This document shows positions 62,106 through 64,000 of a stretch of 64,000 nt of DNA, piece by piece. The stretch is from NCBI RefSeq assembly GCF_000800255.1, contig NZ_CP009747.1, positions 4,092,001 to 4,156,000 on the forward strand, in the 5' to 3' direction. The notes beneath the pieces were generated by a model that saw only the letters and a program-made list of their open reading frames with translations, was not told the origin of the DNA and did no database searches. The stretch is from Pseudomonas parafulva (GTDB lineage: Bacteria; Pseudomonadota; Gammaproteobacteria; Pseudomonadales; Pseudomonadaceae). Position 1 is the first letter of the stretch; every line of letters starts with the position of its first letter. Made by a program: the position numbers and the translations under genes.

Positions 62106-64000
62106 ATGAAACGTCGTCTGATGCTGCTGACGGTGGTCGTGGCCAGCGCCGCGGGTGCCGGCTACTGGTACGTGCACGCCAAGCTGCCACAACGTGCCGG
62201 CGAAGCGACCGTGCCCGGCCTGAGCGCACCGGTGGCCGTGCGCTACGACGGACGCGGCGTGCCGCACCTGCAGGCCGCCAACGAAACCGACCTGTATCGC
62301 GCCCTAGGCTACGTACACGCCCAGGACCGACTGTTCCAGATGGAGCTGATACGGCGCCTGGCCCGTGGCGAGCTGGCCGAGGTGCTGGGCAGCAAGCTGG
62401 TGCCCACCGACACGCTGTTTCGCAGCCTGCGCATTCGCGAGCAGGCGGCCCGCATGGCCGCACGCGCAGACCCTCAATCGCGGTCCTGGCAGGCGTTGCA
62501 GGCTTACCTCGACGGTGTGAACAGCTGGCAAAGCAGCCATCCGCGGCCAGTGGAGTTCGACCTGCTGGGCATCGCCGAACGCCCCTTCACCGCCGAAGAC
62601 ACCCTGAGCGTCGCCGGCTACCTGGCCTACAGCTTCGCCGCCGCATTCCGCACCGAACCGGCATTGACCTACATCCGCGACCAACTCGGCCCCGACTACC
62701 TGAAGATCTTCGACCTCGACTGGCATCCGGACGGCGCGCTGCGCCCGGCCCTGGCCGCCAGCGACTGGCGCAGCCTGGAAAACCTGGCGCGGCTGAGCCA
62801 CGAAGCATTGGGCGATGCGGGTGTGGCCCAGTTCGAAGGCAGCAACGCCTGGGCCGTGGCCGGCAGCCGCACGCGCAGCGGCCGAGCGCTGTTGGCCGGC
62901 GATCCGCACATTGGCTTCGCGGTGCCGGCGGTGTGGTACGAGGCCGAACTGTCGGCCCCCGGCTTCAACCTGTACGGTCACTTCCAGGCGCTGAACCCGT
63001 TCGCCCTGCTGGGGCACAACCGCGACTTCGGCTGGAGCCTGACCATGTTCCAGAACGACGACGTCGACCTGATCGCCGAAAAGACCCATCCGGACGACGC
63101 CAATCAGGTGCTGGTCGACGGCCAGTGGCACAGACTCGAACGCACCGAGCAGCAGATCGCGGTCAAGGGCGAGGCGCCGGTGAGCATCACCCTGCGCCGC
63201 TCGCCCCACGGCCCTATCGTCAACGACGTGCTCGGCGACACCGCTGGCGCTACGCCGGTCGCCCTGTGGTGGGCCTTCCTGGAGACCGATAATCCGATTC
63301 TGGAGGCCTTCTACCAGATCAATCGCGCCGACAGCCTGGACAAGATGCGCGCCGCCGCCGCGCAGATCCACGCACCGGGCTTGAACCTGGTGTGGGCCAA
63401 CGCCGCGGGCGACATCGGCTGGTGGGCAGCCGCGCAATTGCCGATCCGTCCACAGGGCGTCAATCCCACGTTCATCCTCGACGGCAGCAGCGCCCAGGCC
63501 GACAAGCTTGGCTTCTATCCCTTCAGCGCCAACCCCCAGCAAGAGAATCCGGCCAGCGGCTACATCGTCTCGGCCAACTATCAACCCCCGGCGGCGATGC
63601 CCATTCCCGGCTACTACAACCTGCCAGACCGTGGTCGACAACTGGAGCGCCAACTGTCCGCTGCGCACGTCAAATGGGACCTGGACAACAGCCAGGCCCT
63701 GCAGCTCGATACGCGTACCGACTACGGCCCACGCACTCTCGCGCCGCTGCTGAATACCCTGCGGCAGGTGGCCGAAGGCGTCGAGCAGCAGGAGTTGGTC
63801 GAGCAACTGGCCGCTTGGGGTGGCGACTATCCGCTGGAGTCCACCAGCGCCACGCTGTTCAACCAGTTCCTCTACGAGCTGGCCTACGCTGCGCTGCACG
63901 ACGAACTGGGCGATACCTGGTTCCAGGCATTGATCAACACCCGCGCCATCGATGCCGCGCTACCACGCCTGGCCGCCGAGGTGGACTCGCCCTGGTGGAC
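62106..64000 (+). CDS. penicillin acylase family protein (partial, runs off the window)
   Basis: At least 631 residues are present without a stop, so the 3' end is beyond the window. An N-terminal signal or anchor (MLLTVVVASAAGAGYWYV) is followed by the alpha-chain region (GYVHAQDRLFQMELIRRLARGELAE), a spacer, and the self-cleavage site EGSNAWAVAG, where Ser246 becomes the N-terminal nucleophile of the beta chain. ALLAGDPHIGFAVPAVWYEAEL follows. The family includes quorum-signal (acyl-homoserine lactone) acylases and penicillin acylases; which one cannot be told from this part. Confidence 0.88.
   Translation, partial: MKRRLMLLTVVVASAAGAGYWYVHAKLPQRAGEATVPGLSAPVAVRYDGRGVPHLQAANETDLYRALGYVHAQDRLFQMELIRRLARGELAEVLGSKLVPTDTLFRSLRIREQAARMAARADPQSRSWQALQAYLDGVNSWQSSHPRPVEFDLLGIAERPFTAEDTLSVAGYLAYSFAAAFRTEPALTYIRDQLGPDYLKIFDLDWHPDGALRPALAASDWRSLENLARLSHEALGDAGVAQFEGSNAWAVAGSRTRSGRALLAGDPHIGFAVPAVWYEAELSAPGFNLYGHFQALNPFALLGHNRDFGWSLTMFQNDDVDLIAEKTHPDDANQVLVDGQWHRLERTEQQIAVKGEAPVSITLRRSPHGPIVNDVLGDTAGATPVALWWAFLETDNPILEAFYQINRADSLDKMRAAAAQIHAPGLNLVWANAAGDIGWWAAAQLPIRPQGVNPTFILDGSSAQADKLGFYPFSANPQQENPASGYIVSANYQPPAAMPIPGYYNLPDRGRQLERQLSAAHVKWDLDNSQALQLDTRTDYGPRTLAPLLNTLRQVAEGVEQQELVEQLAAWGGDYPLESTSATLFNQFLYELAYAALHDELGDTWFQALINTRAIDAALPRLAAEVDSPWW

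Noticed and set aside
1..64000. CRISPR array
   Set aside because: No regularly spaced repeats with unique spacers and no cas genes were seen; the only tandem repeats are the GCTTGAA units near 11240.

Overview
The window is a chromosomal segment of a high-GC Pseudomonas, most likely of the P. putida group. The flanking order is what I recall from that group: pchP, cystine carrier, folA, a DUF2868/GTPase pair, a 2-aminoethylphosphonate-type ABC transporter, LysR, cadA/cadR, thyA, lgt, TSUP, NRDE, ptsP, rppH, HAD, ilvA, rpiA, SdiA-regulated-like proteins, FAH, FAD oxidoreductase, serA. This is recall from gene content, not a database result.

Layout: 1-14587 is host core (phosphorylcholine phosphatase, cystine uptake, dihydrofolate reductase, phosphonate-type uptake, cadmium/zinc efflux with its MerR regulator). 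Positions 14588-42010 hold a 27.4-kb genomic island of visibly lower GC, inserted inside the host thyA gene. Positions 42011-64000 are host core again, from the 5' part of thyA to a penicillin-acylase-family gene that runs off the window.

The island is the main result. It cuts host thyA after codon 219 of 323. The two host pieces add up exactly to 324 codons including stop, so insertion was precise. The island brings a different, complete thymidylate synthase gene, which should restore the lost function. This replacement thyA is the last gene of a five-gene cluster: three tyrosine recombinases, a small HTH/coiled-coil protein, then thyA. All four junctions are ATGA stop/start overlaps, so the replacement gene is physically tied to the mobility module. 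The recombinase cluster recalls Tn554-type, RIT (recombinase-in-trio) and Gamma-Mobile-Trio elements. Imperfect inverted repeats and repeated TGCACATT motifs lie just inside both ends.

The rest of the island looks like a defence cargo: a Gabija pair (gajA-gajB), a beta-protein/sce7726 pair, an AbiJ-type HEPN protein, an HNH endonuclease, a phosphoribosyltransferase followed by a free-standing small RNA gene with its own promoter and terminator, a candidate PIN protein, a candidate BECR/PBECR-type nuclease, a candidate Mrr-like nuclease, a HAD hydrolase, a metallophosphoesterase, an orphan Xre/MbcA/ParS-like protein, and small ribbon-helix-helix-like proteins, one of which is only 59 codons long. 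Several island genes match no family I know.
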